DNA from: Candidatus Hydrogenedentota bacterium | GTDB lineage: Bacteria; Hydrogenedentota; Hydrogenedentia; Hydrogenedentales; JAEUWI01 | NCBI GenBank assembly: GCA_019637335.1 | Contig: JAHBVV010000036.1 | Span: forward strand, 1-64,000 | Length of the DNA: 64,000 nt | Direction: 5' to 3' | Part shown: one piece after another, positions 17,829 through 27,550 of the stretch | How the letters are laid out: the number at the start of each line of letters is the position of its first letter | How positions within the stretch are numbered: position 1 is the stretch's first letter | The notes under the pieces: generated by a model | What the model was told of the DNA's origin: nothing | Databases searched by the model: none | The model's input: the letters and a program-made list of their open reading frames with translations, nothing else | Program-made: the position numbers and the translations under genes

Positions 17829-20387
17829 ATGTCCGATACCCTTGGAGAAAACATCCTTACGCGCTTTACCCCCTCGGCGGCGCGGTCGGTGCAGGAGGCG
17901 ATTGAGGGGACGGGCGGGCGCGAGGTGTTTTTCGCGGGGAGCGTGGATGGACAGGGGCGGGTGGCGCAGGTTCGGGTGTGCGCGCGGGGGCATGAGTCGG
18001 CGGTGCCGGCGCTGTTTGAGTCGCTGGAGGTGCGGGATGTGGTGATCCACAACCACCCGTCGGGGAACCTGGCGCCGAGCGAGGCGGATGTGCAGCTGGC
18101 GTCGATGTACAGCGCGCACGGGCACGGGGTGTACATTGTCGATAATGACGTGACGCGGGTGTATGTGGTGGTGGAGCCGTTTCTGCCGAAGCAGGTGACG
18201 CGGCTGGACCCGCTGGAGCTCCGGGGGATGTTTTCGCCGGGGGGCGCGGTGGGGCGGACGGTGCCGGGCTTTGAGGTGCGCCCGCAGCAGGTGCGGCTGA
18301 TGGAGGCGGCGGCGGCGGCGTTCAACGAGGGGAAGATCGCGGTGGTGGAGGCGCCCACGGGGGTGGGGAAGACGTTTGCGTACCTGCTGCCGGCGGCGCT
18401 GTGGTCGCGGCGGAACAAGGAGCGGATCGTGATCAGCACGCGGACGATCAATCTCCAGGAGCAGATTATCGACAAGGATATCCCGCTGATCCGCAAGGTG
18501 ATCAACGAGCCCTTGGAGGCGTGTCTGGTGAAGGGGCGGGGCAATTACCTGTGCCTGCGCAAGCTGGAGCGGGCGCTTTCGGAGGCGCAGCTGTTTGACG
18601 ACGAGACCACGCAGCACCAGTTGGCGGCGATCGGGGAATGGGCGGAGAAGACGGAGGACGGGAGCAAGACCGATCTGCCGTTCATGCCCGGGCGCGAGGT
18701 GTGGGAGCGGGTCTGCTCGGAGTCGGACAGTTGCAGCATGGGCCGCTGCCCGGACACCAAGCGCTGTTTCGTGGGGAAGGCGCGGCGGGAGATGGGCAAG
18801 GCGGACCTGCTGGTGGTGAACCACCACATGCTGTTTTCCGACATCGCGATCAAGCAGGAGGCGGGTGACTTCACGGCGCAGGCGGTGCTCCCGCACTACA
18901 AGCGGGTGATTTTCGACGAGGCGCACAGCATCGAGGACTCGGCCACGGAGTATTTCGGGATGTCGGCGACGCTCCTGGGGGCGAAGGCGTCGTTCGGGCG
19001 CTTCATCCGCACCGAGCGGGGCCAGGAGCGCGGGCTGCTGCCGACGATCGTGGTGATGTTGATGAAGGAGTGCCCGCAGCTGAGCGTGGACGATTTCCAC
19101 ACGATCCAGAAGCTGGTGGAGGAGCGCATCAAGCCGGCCCTTTCCGAATGCCGGGAGAACGCCGAGGATATTTTCGTCGCGCTTCGGGCTCTCGCGTCGC
19201 TGCGCAGCGGCCAGATCGGGCGGGACATCAAGTGGCGCCTGACGGAGGACGCCCTGCGCGATCCGACGCTGCGGCAGATCCACAACGAGCGGGTCGTGCC
19301 GTTTGCCGACGCCGTCACGAAGCTGATGCAGGACGTGCAGACCCTGCTGCGCCGCCTGCGGGCGATCCCGCCGCGCGACGACGGGGAAGAGGCGCCGCTG
19401 GTGGCGGAGCGCGCGCAATTGCAGGCCTACGCAAACCGTGTCGAGCGCGTCGCCAACGCGCTGCTGGAGACGACGAGCGAGGAGATCCAGGAGAACTCGG
19501 TGCGCTGGATCGAGGTGGACGCGCGGAACGAGCAGTTTGTCCGGGTGGCGCGGTGCCCGCTTGAAGTGGGGGCGCCACTCGCGGAATGGGTCTACGGCAA
19601 CCTGGACACGGTGCTGATGACGTCGGCGACGCTTGCGGTGCAGCGGGAATTTGGGTACCTTTTCCAGCGGTTGGGCCTTGATCAGGTTCGTCCGGAGCGG
19701 ATCGTGTCCGCGATTCTCGATTCCCCCTTCGACTACCGCGAACAGGCGATGCTGTGCCTGCTCAGCGACGTGGTGGATCCCAGCGATCGCGGTTTTCTGG
19801 ACGATTCGGTGGAGGGGATACGGCGCGCGCTCGCGATCTCGCGGGGGCACGCGTTTGTGCTGTTCACGTCGTTCTACGCGCTCGACCACGCGTACAAGCG
19901 CCTGGAGGGGGAACTGCGGCAGGCCGGCATTACGCCGCTGCGCCAGGGCGACGCGGGCCGGAGCCAGTTGCTCGACCGCTTCCGGGCCGATACCGCGAGC
20001 GTGCTGTTCGCGACGGACAGCTTCTGGGAAGGGGTGGACGTTGCCGGGGATTCGCTGCAGTGTGTTATACTCCCGAAATTGCCTTTTCGCGTGCCCACGG
20101 AGCCCATCCAGCAGGCCCGCGCCGAGGCCATCGACGCCCGGAACGGCAACGCGTTCATGGCCTATTCGGTGCCCCAGGCGGTCATCAAGTTCCGGCAGGG
20201 TTTCGGCCGCCTGATACGGCGGCGATCGGATCGCGGGGCCGTGGTGGTGCTCGACCAGCGGGTGCTTACGAAGCGCTACGGCCGGGTCTTTCTGGAATCC
20301 CTCCCGCCGATGCAGATTATCCGCGGGGACCGTGACGCGGTGTTCGAGGCCATGGCGCAGTTCTTTCATCCCGCGGATGGGGAGTAA
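17829..20387 (+). CDS. Fusion of a RadC-like JAB/MPN domain to a DinG/XPD-family helicase
   Basis: 852 residues. Residues 1-115 carry a JAMM-type motif: E32, then H74-N-H76-PSGNLAPSEA-D87, as in RadC-like JAB domains. From about residue 145 to the end is a DinG/XPD superfamily 2 helicase: Walker A EAPTGVGKT (173-182), candidate iron-sulfur cysteines C242, C296, C302, C307, the DEAH box at 363-366, and the C-terminal helicase motifs ATDSFWEGVDV and QGFGRLIRR. DinG unwinds DNA 5' to 3', including R-loops and damaged structures. The usual N-terminal partner in Gram-positive DinG is a DnaQ-like exonuclease, so a JAB domain is unusual. If active, the zinc site would be a peptidase or nuclease-like module in DNA repair. 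The next gene starts 68 bases downstream. Confidence 0.9.
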   Translation: MSDTLGENILTRFTPSAARSVQEAIEGTGGREVFFAGSVDGQGRVAQVRVCARGHESAVPALFESLEVRDVVIHNHPSGNLAPSEADVQLASMYSAHGHGVYIVDNDVTRVYVVVEPFLPKQVTRLDPLELRGMFSPGGAVGRTVPGFEVRPQQVRLMEAAAAAFNEGKIAVVEAPTGVGKTFAYLLPAALWSRRNKERIVISTRTINLQEQIIDKDIPLIRKVINEPLEACLVKGRGNYLCLRKLERALSEAQLFDDETTQHQLAAIGEWAEKTEDGSKTDLPFMPGREVWERVCSESDSCSMGRCPDTKRCFVGKARREMGKADLLVVNHHMLFSDIAIKQEAGDFTAQAVLPHYKRVIFDEAHSIEDSATEYFGMSATLLGAKASFGRFIRTERGQERGLLPTIVVMLMKECPQLSVDDFHTIQKLVEERIKPALSECRENAEDIFVALRALASLRSGQIGRDIKWRLTEDALRDPTLRQIHNERVVPFADAVTKLMQDVQTLLRRLRAIPPRDDGEEAPLVAERAQLQAYANRVERVANALLETTSEEIQENSVRWIEVDARNEQFVRVARCPLEVGAPLAEWVYGNLDTVLMTSATLAVQREFGYLFQRLGLDQVRPERIVSAILDSPFDYREQAMLCLLSDVVDPSDRGFLDDSVEGIRRALAISRGHAFVLFTSFYALDHAYKRLEGELRQAGITPLRQGDAGRSQLLDRFRADTASVLFATDSFWEGVDVAGDSLQCVILPKLPFRVPTEPIQQARAEAIDARNGNAFMAYSVPQAVIKFRQGFGRLIRRRSDRGAVVVLDQRVLTKRYGRVFLESLPPMQIIRGDRDAVFEAMAQFFHPADGE

Positions 20388-20455
20388 CGCATGAATCCGG
20401 CATCTGAAGCTGTATGTGGCGGGGCCGTGGGACGCCCCGCGGCGGACCGGCGCGC

Positions 20456-22063
20456 ATGACGCCCGAGCACGCGAAGCCCACGATTGAGGCGCAGGACGCC
20501 CACTTGCGGCCCTATGGGGTTGGCGGGGACTATATTGGATCCCGCCGGGCGCGACGATCGTTTCGCCTGCTGGTGATCGCGGCCCTCGGGTTTACGCTGG
20601 CGCTCTATTTCGTGGAGCGCTACATGCGCTACGACCTGAACGAGGTGCAGTACCGCATGGCGCTCACGCTCGAGGACGATTCGCAGCGGGCGATCCTGCG
20701 GAACGTGGTGCGGCGGAACGCCGAGCAAAGCGAGGCCCCAACGGCGCGCTATGTCGAAGCCCTTGCGGCCATCGAAGAAGACGATGTAGTCCTGGATCGC
20801 TTTGCGGAAGCGGTGAAGCTGGCCCCGGACAAGGGATCGCTGCTGATCGTTTATGGCTGCCGGCTGTTCCGCCACGGGCAGTACCGGGAAGCCCGCCAGG
20901 TATTCCGCGAGGCCACTCTGAAGACCACCCGCAACGCGCTGCCGAAGTACCTTCAGGCGGCGGCGCAGGCGGCATCGTCCACGGCGGAGGAGGACTTTCG
21001 CACCGCGGCCGCGCTGGTTGGCCGCACGAACGACAGCGGCGAGCCGGTGCTTTTTCCGCAACCCCCATGGCACGACAGCCTCCCGCGCGACGGCCACTGG
21101 TACGCATCGCTGCGGCGGAAACTGGCCGAACGCTGCTGTGAGCCGCTGTACAACTACAAGAACACCCTCATACGCCGCGCGCGGGAGCAGGCCGGCGGGG
21201 GCGACCCGGTGACCTGGGATGCGTGGCTTGTGCAGCTGCAACACCTCGGCGAGCGGCTCCTGGGCAACGCCGGCAGCGAGCGCGAGAACGTGGGGTCCGG
21301 CCAGGCGATCTATGGCCTCCAGATTCAGAAAGACGCGATCGCGGCCCGCATTCACCTGGCCGAAGCGGCCGGTGCGGCGGCGGATGCGCCGTTAATCGAG
21401 CGCCAGGTGCGCGTGGAGGAAGCGCTTGGGCGTCTACAGGCCTTCGAGGAGTATCGCGAGAACTCCGTCAATGAAGCGCGCGCGCGCCTTCGCCAGCCGG
21501 TGCGGCTCGCGTTGCACGCGCTGGCCGCGCTCTGGGGGGCGTGGTTCTTCTGGTGGGCCGTTGGGGGCGTGGTCCACACCGATCGCAACTCCCGGGCGCT
21601 GACCTGTCCGAGGGCCTCGCTGGGCGTTCTCGCGGCCTGGTATTCGATGGTTCTCCTGCTGTTGATTCTCTGTTCCGCCGGCGCCGCGGCGTCCTCGGGA
21701 CTGATGGCGGCGCTTGGCGGGGTCTGGTACCTCCTGATCGCGGCGATCATGTTGTTTTCGCTAGCCTACCCGGCCGCGACACTGCCTCGGGCGCATGCCG
21801 CGTGCCTGGCGCTGGCCTCCGAGGCCGGATACCCGGAGCGTCTGATCGAGGCCCGCGCCTGCCGCCGCCGGGCGTATGTCTCTCTGACCGGGCGCCTGAG
21901 TTTTCGCGCGCTTGGCGGAGCGCTCATCTGCCTATGCGCCTGGTTCATCGGGCACCGGATATTCACGGGACTGTACCCGACGGACATCAAACTGCTGCTG
22001 CCGTCGCTGGATGCCGAGGAGTATCAGCTTCTTTCGGAGGTTTGGAATCTGCTTGAACTCTGA
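20456..22063 (+). CDS. Membrane protein with TPR-like soluble domain, unknown function
   Basis: 535 residues from ATG 20456. One transmembrane helix lies near residues 30-52 (FRLLVIAALGFTLALYFVERY), followed by an about 300-residue helical region with a TPR-like pair (LIVYGCRLFRHGQYREARQVFREATL). Then four or five C-terminal transmembrane helices (ALHALAALWGAWFFWWAVGG, VLAAWYSMVLLLLILCSAG, GVWYLLIAAIMLFSLAYP, GGALICLCAWFIGHRIF). No known family was recognised. It is likely co-transcribed with the helicase fusion upstream. An in-frame ATG at 20414 would add 14 residues; the later start gives a more typical N-terminus. Confidence 0.7.
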   Translation: MTPEHAKPTIEAQDAHLRPYGVGGDYIGSRRARRSFRLLVIAALGFTLALYFVERYMRYDLNEVQYRMALTLEDDSQRAILRNVVRRNAEQSEAPTARYVEALAAIEEDDVVLDRFAEAVKLAPDKGSLLIVYGCRLFRHGQYREARQVFREATLKTTRNALPKYLQAAAQAASSTAEEDFRTAAALVGRTNDSGEPVLFPQPPWHDSLPRDGHWYASLRRKLAERCCEPLYNYKNTLIRRAREQAGGGDPVTWDAWLVQLQHLGERLLGNAGSERENVGSGQAIYGLQIQKDAIAARIHLAEAAGAAADAPLIERQVRVEEALGRLQAFEEYRENSVNEARARLRQPVRLALHALAALWGAWFFWWAVGGVVHTDRNSRALTCPRASLGVLAAWYSMVLLLLILCSAGAAASSGLMAALGGVWYLLIAAIMLFSLAYPAATLPRAHAACLALASEAGYPERLIEARACRRRAYVSLTGRLSFRALGGALICLCAWFIGHRIFTGLYPTDIKLLLPSLDAEEYQLLSEVWNLLEL

Positions 22064-22138
22064 GGCGGTGGAGGTGATCCCCGGGTATCCCGGTGGCGGC
22101 GTTGAAGCGAGAAAAGAGTGATAATCGCCACCGATGAG

Positions 22139-22168
22139 TTGACAGGTTTGCAGATAGCGCGATATAAT
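22139..22168 (+). promoter_or_regulatory. Consensus sigma-70 promoter for the signalling pair
   Basis: TTGACA (22139-22144), an 18-base spacer and TATAAT (22163-22168): both hexamers match the sigma-70 consensus exactly. Transcription should start near 22175, leaving an approximately 105-base leader before the GTG start at 22283. Confidence 0.85.
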
Positions 22169-22282
22169 CATTCTGAATAAGATTAAACTGAGAATTGTGC
22201 GTGGCTGCCTCTTCTTGTATACCGATTTTCCCTCGCCTGATTGCAACGGTGGGCCGACGCGTTCAATCAAGGAGTGCTTCTT

Positions 22283-22867
22283 GTGAGTGATCGTGAACAG
22301 AAAGCCTTTACCACGTTCGAGGCAGCAAAAATCTGCCATGTGACGCACCACAGCATTAAGAACTGGATCAAGCAGGGCCTGATCAAGGCCTCGCGAACGC
22401 CGGGGGGCCACTACCGCATCCTGGAGGACGATCTGGACCGATTCCGCGAGAAATACGACATGTTTCCGCGGGAGAAGGGCCCGTCGCAGCGGCGGGTGAT
22501 GATTGTGGACGACGATCCGGACGCGCTGGCGCTGATGGAGAACATCCTGACGGACGACGGGTTTGAGCTGGTGAAGGTGAGCAATGCCACGGAAGTGGGC
22601 CTGAAGGCGGCGCAGATGGGACCGGATTTGATTCTCCTGGACTTTCTGATGCCGGAGATCAATGGATTTGAAGTCTGCAAGGCGTTGCGTGACAACGAGT
22701 TGACGCGCAGTATCCCGATCATGGCGGTCACCTGCCTCACGAAAGAGCAGGATATCGAGCGGATCTTTGAGTGCGGAGCGGACGAGTACCTGGCCAAGCC
22801 GTTCCGGGTGGATCACCTGCTCGAAAAGGTGCGTGATTTGATTGGGCGCGGCCGCGCCAGCGAGTAA
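22283..22867 (+). CDS. HTH (MerR/excisionase-like) plus receiver-domain regulator
   Basis: 194 residues. The N-terminus has a MerR/BldC-type winged HTH (TTFEAAKICHVTHHSIKNWIKQGL, then SRTPGGHYRILEDDLDRF). A complete CheY-like receiver follows from about residue 72 (MIVDDDPDAL with the acidic pair, LLDFLMPE with the phosphorylatable Asp, VTCLT, and AKPF with the Lys). The domain order, DNA-binding first and receiver second, is the reverse of most response regulators. The GTG at 22283 is chosen because AAGGAG sits eight bases upstream. It is followed after 54 bases by a hybrid histidine kinase that is its likely phosphodonor. Confidence 0.88.
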   Translation: MSDREQKAFTTFEAAKICHVTHHSIKNWIKQGLIKASRTPGGHYRILEDDLDRFREKYDMFPREKGPSQRRVMIVDDDPDALALMENILTDDGFELVKVSNATEVGLKAAQMGPDLILLDFLMPEINGFEVCKALRDNELTRSIPIMAVTCLTKEQDIERIFECGADEYLAKPFRVDHLLEKVRDLIGRGRASE

Positions 22868-22921
22868 CGCCGCCAGGCTCCGGGGCGCGCGGCGGGCGCT
22901 TGCGTTGCCACGGCGGGATCG

Positions 22922-25900
22922 GTGAGAATCGATGCGACGAAAACGCAGCGTAACCCCAGGACGCGAGTAGTCTTGCCGATTTTCAAGCGACAGTCCCGAG
23001 GCGGCATTGAGCGCAAGTTCATCACATCGATCGTCTGGGTCGGTGTGATTCCCATGGTGCTGGCGCTCGCCAGCGGCTATGTGCTCGCCCGCGAGAATCA
23101 GAAGAACGCGGTCCGCCGCAATCTGGAGACGGCGTCGCGCCTGAAGGCGGAAAGTGTGCGCCTGACGCTGCATACGCGCCTGCAGCGGACGCGCCTGGCG
23201 GCGCACGATCCCGAATTGGCCCGCGCCCTGGCCCTGGCATCTGATCCGCAGGCCCGGAATCAACTCGGCGATGTGCTATCGCGCCTGAAGGCGTCGGTTT
23301 CCGCCGAAGGGGGGCTGCGCTCCGATTTCGCCGCCTACACCCGCACCGGCGAATTTATTGCGAGCACCCGCGCGAACGCCCGCCACCAAAATCATCCGGA
23401 ATGGGAAGCCGGGCTCACCGATGCCCAGCCCGCCGGATTCGATTACGAGCAGCACATACTCCGGATCGCCGCGCCCGTGCGCGAACCAGGCGCCGTGCGC
23501 CCGCTGGGCTTTCTCGTCGAGGATCAGGATGTGCGCGATGCGCTGCGCATTTTGCTTCACGAGTTTGGCCCAAGGGAGAGCGCCGGAGACGAAACGGAAC
23601 ACTACGAGGTGCTGGCCCGGGATCCGGCGGGGGAGTACAGGAGCTATTACATCGCGGAACAGCGTGATACGCGTGATCCGAGCACGCTGTCGCGCCTCGC
23701 GGACCGTGAACTGGCGCGGCAGTTGAACGCGTTTCCGCGGCTGGAGTCCGGCGCGTTGATCATCAATGATTTCGCGGGCCCGGCGGGGGCGATTCCGGCG
23801 GTGGTGGCGTACCACCGTATCCACGAAAACTATCCGATCTATCTCGTCGCGTACCGATCAGCCTTTGACGTGTACGAGAGCATTAACGTGGCCGCGTTGC
23901 TGACGCTGGTGCTTTCGAGCCTGATCATCGGCCTGTTCTGCGTTATTGCGTACCGCAACGTGCACAACAATGTTATCCGCCCGGTTTCGCTCCTGAACGA
24001 GGGCGCCCAGATTATCCGGCAGGGCGATCTGGAGCTGAAGCTCGTGATTGGGACGGGGGACGAGATCGAAGAGCTTGCGATGTCGTTCAACAAGATGGCG
24101 AGTGCGCTGCGGACGAACATCAACCAGCTTGAGGAGTCGGAGGAGCGCTACCGCAACCTGATCACCTCGATGCGGGACGGCATCTACCAGACGAACACGG
24201 AGGGGAACATCACGCTGATCAACCCGGCGGGGGTTCATATTCTGGGCCACAAGAGCGCGCCGGCGGTGGTGGGCAGCAATATTCGGGTGCTCTTCCTGGA
24301 TCGCCTGGACTACGCCCGGGTGACGCGTGAGCTGGAGCGCCACCGCTTTGTGGAGCGCATGCGGGTGTGGATGAAGCGGGCCGATGAACGGACGATTTGC
24401 GTGGAGCTTGCGGCGAACCAGGTGTATGACGAGAACGGGGCCTTTGTGGGGATCGAGGGCACGTTCCGGGACGTAACGCAGAACGTGGTGCTGGAGCAGG
24501 AGGCGCGGGAGCGATCCGAGCGCATCGCGGCGATCAACCAGATCGCGAACACGATTAATTCGAGCCTGGAGGCCGGACGGGTCTACGAAAGCATCGTGGT
24601 CGAAGTGCGCAAGCTCATCAATTTCGACTATGCCGAGGTGGTGCTGTTCAGTTCGGAGGACGATTCGATGGAGCGCCACCAGCTCTGGCCGGAAGCGGCC
24701 GGGGGGGGCGCCTCGGCGGATTATGCCGGCGTGGAGCCCCAGTCGGCGCTCTGGGTCGCGCGCGAGAAGAAGGTTCTATGCCTGGACGATCTGCGCGCGG
24801 GCACGTCGCCCTTCGAGCGCGAATTTCCGAAGGAAATCCGCAGTTGCCTGTGCCTTCCGCTGTATGCGACCGAGCGGATCATTGGCACCTTGAAACTGGG
24901 GGCGCGCGAGGTGGGCGCCTTCGGGAAACACGAAATCGAGATTTCCGAGCAGATGACGCCGCACGTGGCTGTGGCCATCCGGAACGCGCAGTTGCTCGAG
25001 AATCTCCAGCATTCGCTCGAAGAGGTGACGCTGGCCCGCGAACGCCTCCACGAGATGAACGACGAGCTGAAGACCCTGGACGAACTCAAGACGAACCTGC
25101 TCTCGAATGTCTCGCACGAGCTGCGCACGCCGCTGGTGGCCGTGATGGGCTACACCGATATGATCCTCAACGGGAAGGTGGGGCCGATTAACGATGTGCA
25201 GACGGAGTACCTGGGCATCAGCCTGCGCAATATCGAAAAGCTGGTGACGCTGATCGAGAATCTGCTCGACTTCTCCCGCCTGCACCGGGGGGCGGAGGAG
25301 CTGGTGTTTGACACGTTTGACATGGTGGACTGCGCGCGCACGAGCATGCAGATTATCAAGCCCGTGTCCGACAGCCGGGACATCCGTCTGGATCTCGTCG
25401 CGGAGGAGCAGCCGGTGCTGGTGGAGGGGGACAAAGGGAAGCTGGGCCAGGTATTCAACAACCTGCTGTCCAATGCGGTGAAATTCAATGACGCGGGGGG
25501 CACGGTTACGGTGTCGATCCGCATTGACGGGAGCCAGGTGACGGTTTCCGTGTCCGACACGGGGATCGGGATTCCGGGGGAGGCGCTGGACAAGATATTC
25601 ACCCGCTTCTACCAGTACGACGCGTCTTCCACGCGGAAATACGGGGGCACGGGGATCGGCCTGGCCATCGCCCAGGACATCATGCGCCTGCACGGGAGCC
25701 GGATTACCGTGACGAGCGAGGTGGGGAAAGGGGCGACGTTTACGTTCAGCCTTCCGCTGAGCATGGCGCAGGACCCGGATCGCGCGAGCGCGGGCCCGAA
25801 TCCGCCGCTGCCAACGGAAACGCATCTGCTGGTGGAACTGGTCACGCAGGACCGCGCGCTGAGCGCGCAGATCCGGAATCTGCTCCTTTCGGAGGGGATG

Positions 25901-26593
25901 GACGTAATCCACGCGGCCTATCCGTCGGTGGCGCGATCGCTTGCGGAAAAGTACAGTCCGGATGTGCTGCTGGTGGACACGGAAGCGGGTCCGCTGGGCA
26001 CGGTGGTGGTCGAGGAAATCCTGAAGGATCCGTCTTCGATCCCGGTTCCGATCATCCTGCTGACAAACGACGAGGACCTGTACGAGAAGTACGAATCGCA
26101 GGTGGCGGCGCGTATACGGCGGGGATTCCGAAAAAGCACGCTGCTGAGCGGCATCCACTACGCGCTTAGCCACGGCGTATCGGGCTTTGAGGAACTGGGC
26201 GACAAGGTGCTCTGTGTCGACGACGACGAAGAGATCGGGATTTTCATAGCCCGCTGTCTGGAAAACGAGGGCTTCGAAACGGAACAGTGCAAATCGGGCG
26301 AGGAAGCGCTGGAACGGGTGGCGAATGGGGATTTCTGGCTGGTGCTGCTGGATATTGCGATGCCCGGGATGGACGGCTGGGAGACGTGCCGCCGGATTAA
26401 ATCGAATTCCGCCATCTCGGGAATAAAGATCTATATGGTTACGGCCAAGCCGATCGACAAGAGCCTGGCGCAGTTGCACGAGTGCGGCGCGGACGGCTAT
26501 CTCATGAAACCCTTCAAGGCCGATGATTTGGTGGGGCTGGTGCAGAGTTACCGCCCGCGGAAGCGCGCGGTTGGGCCGGCGGAATCCGGCTGA
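22922..26593 (+). CDS. Hybrid sensor histidine kinase (HAMP-PAS-GAF-HisKA-HATPase-REC-REC)
   Basis: 1223 residues. Order: transmembrane helix near 33-53, an extracytoplasmic sensor of about 270 residues, a second helix near 323-342, HAMP (about 345-400), PAS (404-525), GAF (about 545-690), HisKA with H732 in SNVSHELRTP, HATPase (NLLSNAVKF N-box, DTGIGIP, GGTGIGLAI), then two receivers. The first receiver (about 970-1085) has LLVDTEAG but lacks the acidic pair and the conserved Lys context, so it looks degenerate. The second (about 1098-1212) is complete (CVDDDEE, LLDIAMPGMDG, VTAKP, MKPF). It should sense an envelope signal and relay phosphate to the adjacent HTH-receiver protein or further partners. 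It starts at GTG. Confidence 0.93.
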   Translation: MRIDATKTQRNPRTRVVLPIFKRQSRGGIERKFITSIVWVGVIPMVLALASGYVLARENQKNAVRRNLETASRLKAESVRLTLHTRLQRTRLAAHDPELARALALASDPQARNQLGDVLSRLKASVSAEGGLRSDFAAYTRTGEFIASTRANARHQNHPEWEAGLTDAQPAGFDYEQHILRIAAPVREPGAVRPLGFLVEDQDVRDALRILLHEFGPRESAGDETEHYEVLARDPAGEYRSYYIAEQRDTRDPSTLSRLADRELARQLNAFPRLESGALIINDFAGPAGAIPAVVAYHRIHENYPIYLVAYRSAFDVYESINVAALLTLVLSSLIIGLFCVIAYRNVHNNVIRPVSLLNEGAQIIRQGDLELKLVIGTGDEIEELAMSFNKMASALRTNINQLEESEERYRNLITSMRDGIYQTNTEGNITLINPAGVHILGHKSAPAVVGSNIRVLFLDRLDYARVTRELERHRFVERMRVWMKRADERTICVELAANQVYDENGAFVGIEGTFRDVTQNVVLEQEARERSERIAAINQIANTINSSLEAGRVYESIVVEVRKLINFDYAEVVLFSSEDDSMERHQLWPEAAGGGASADYAGVEPQSALWVAREKKVLCLDDLRAGTSPFEREFPKEIRSCLCLPLYATERIIGTLKLGAREVGAFGKHEIEISEQMTPHVAVAIRNAQLLENLQHSLEEVTLARERLHEMNDELKTLDELKTNLLSNVSHELRTPLVAVMGYTDMILNGKVGPINDVQTEYLGISLRNIEKLVTLIENLLDFSRLHRGAEELVFDTFDMVDCARTSMQIIKPVSDSRDIRLDLVAEEQPVLVEGDKGKLGQVFNNLLSNAVKFNDAGGTVTVSIRIDGSQVTVSVSDTGIGIPGEALDKIFTRFYQYDASSTRKYGGTGIGLAIAQDIMRLHGSRITVTSEVGKGATFTFSLPLSMAQDPDRASAGPNPPLPTETHLLVELVTQDRALSAQIRNLLLSEGMDVIHAAYPSVARSLAEKYSPDVLLVDTEAGPLGTVVVEEILKDPSSIPVPIILLTNDEDLYEKYESQVAARIRRGFRKSTLLSGIHYALSHGVSGFEELGDKVLCVDDDEEIGIFIARCLENEGFETEQCKSGEEALERVANGDFWLVLLDIAMPGMDGWETCRRIKSNSAISGIKIYMVTAKPIDKSLAQLHECGADGYLMKPFKADDLVGLVQSYRPRKRAVGPAESG

Positions 26594-26635
26594 ACGCCCC
26601 GACACACTGGCCAACGAACGAACAGGAGAATCGAA

Positions 26636-27514
26636 ATGAGTCTGGCATTACTATGCGTGGTGAGCGCGGCCCTTTCGGCCTCGCCGCTCCTGGTGGAAAC
26701 GGATGATTTGGCGGGAATCGCGTCCGCGCTCGTGGTGGACGTTCGCGATGCGGACGCCTTCGCCGCAGGCCACATACCGGGTGCGGCGCACCTGGATTAC
26801 GAGCAGTTGTCGGAGAATCGGGATGGGGTCAATGGACTGCTGAAGCCCATGGATGCCTTAATTCCGATCCTGGCCGACGCCGGGTTGGATCCCGAGCGAA
26901 CCATCGTGGTCTACGGCGCCATGGACGGCGCCACGAGCGTGGTTCCCGCGACGCGGGTATTCTGGGTACTCGAGTACCTCGGCTATCGGGATGTCCGGCT
27001 GCTCAATGGGGGGCTGGCCAAGTGGCGGGCGGAAGAGCGGCCGCTGGAGACCGGCGCGAGCCAGGCGTCTCCGATTGTCCCGGAGCGCCTTTCTACCCTT
27101 GCCCCGCGCGAAGCGCTGTATGCGACCCGCGAAGAAGTGCTGGACGCGCAACGGACGAAGCAGGGGCTCCTTGTTGATCTTCGCGGCAAGAGCGATTTTA
27201 CGGGCGAGACGAAATCGGGTTCCGCGCCGAAAGCGGGGCACATCACGGGGGCGAAGAACCTTCCGGGATCCGAATTCCTGGAGGAACCGTATTTCACGTT
27301 CAAGGCGCCCGAGCAGATTCGCGCACTGGTGGCCGCGGCGTCACCGGAGGCGAATCAACCAGTTATTACGTATTGCAATACCGGGCGCATCGCCACGGTC
27401 GGCTACGTGGCGTACCGTATCGCGGGGTTTGAGGATGTGTCGCTGTATGATGGATCGATGTCGGAGTGGGGCTTGCATGCGGAGTGCCCTATGTCCACCG
27501 GCCCGCAGAGTTAA
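26636..27514 (+). CDS. Exported two-domain rhodanese (sulfurtransferase)
   Basis: 292 residues with a short signal-like N-terminus (MSLALLCVVSAALSASP). Two rhodanese domains follow: a structural one (LVVDVRDADAFAAGHIPGAAHLDY) and a catalytic one with the Cys loop YCNTGRIAT near residue 245. This layout is that of thiosulfate or 3-mercaptopyruvate sulfurtransferases, which pass sulfane sulfur to cyanide or thiols. The active-site loop CNTGRIA differs from the CRxGx[R/T] forms used to tell the two activities apart, so the donor is uncertain. AGGAG lies just ahead of the ATG. The next gene, an aldo/keto reductase, starts 36 bases later on the same strand. Confidence 0.88.
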   Translation: MSLALLCVVSAALSASPLLVETDDLAGIASALVVDVRDADAFAAGHIPGAAHLDYEQLSENRDGVNGLLKPMDALIPILADAGLDPERTIVVYGAMDGATSVVPATRVFWVLEYLGYRDVRLLNGGLAKWRAEERPLETGASQASPIVPERLSTLAPREALYATREEVLDAQRTKQGLLVDLRGKSDFTGETKSGSAPKAGHITGAKNLPGSEFLEEPYFTFKAPEQIRALVAAASPEANQPVITYCNTGRIATVGYVAYRIAGFEDVSLYDGSMSEWGLHAECPMSTGPQS

Positions 27515-27550
27515 CTGCGCGCCGTGGCGTTTTCAGGAAGGAATGAGACC

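Noticed and set aside
17652-20369. 905-codon frame antisense to the helicase fusion
   Set aside because: Arg/His/Pro-rich product typical of antisense frames in GC-rich genes; the plus strand has all helicase motifs.
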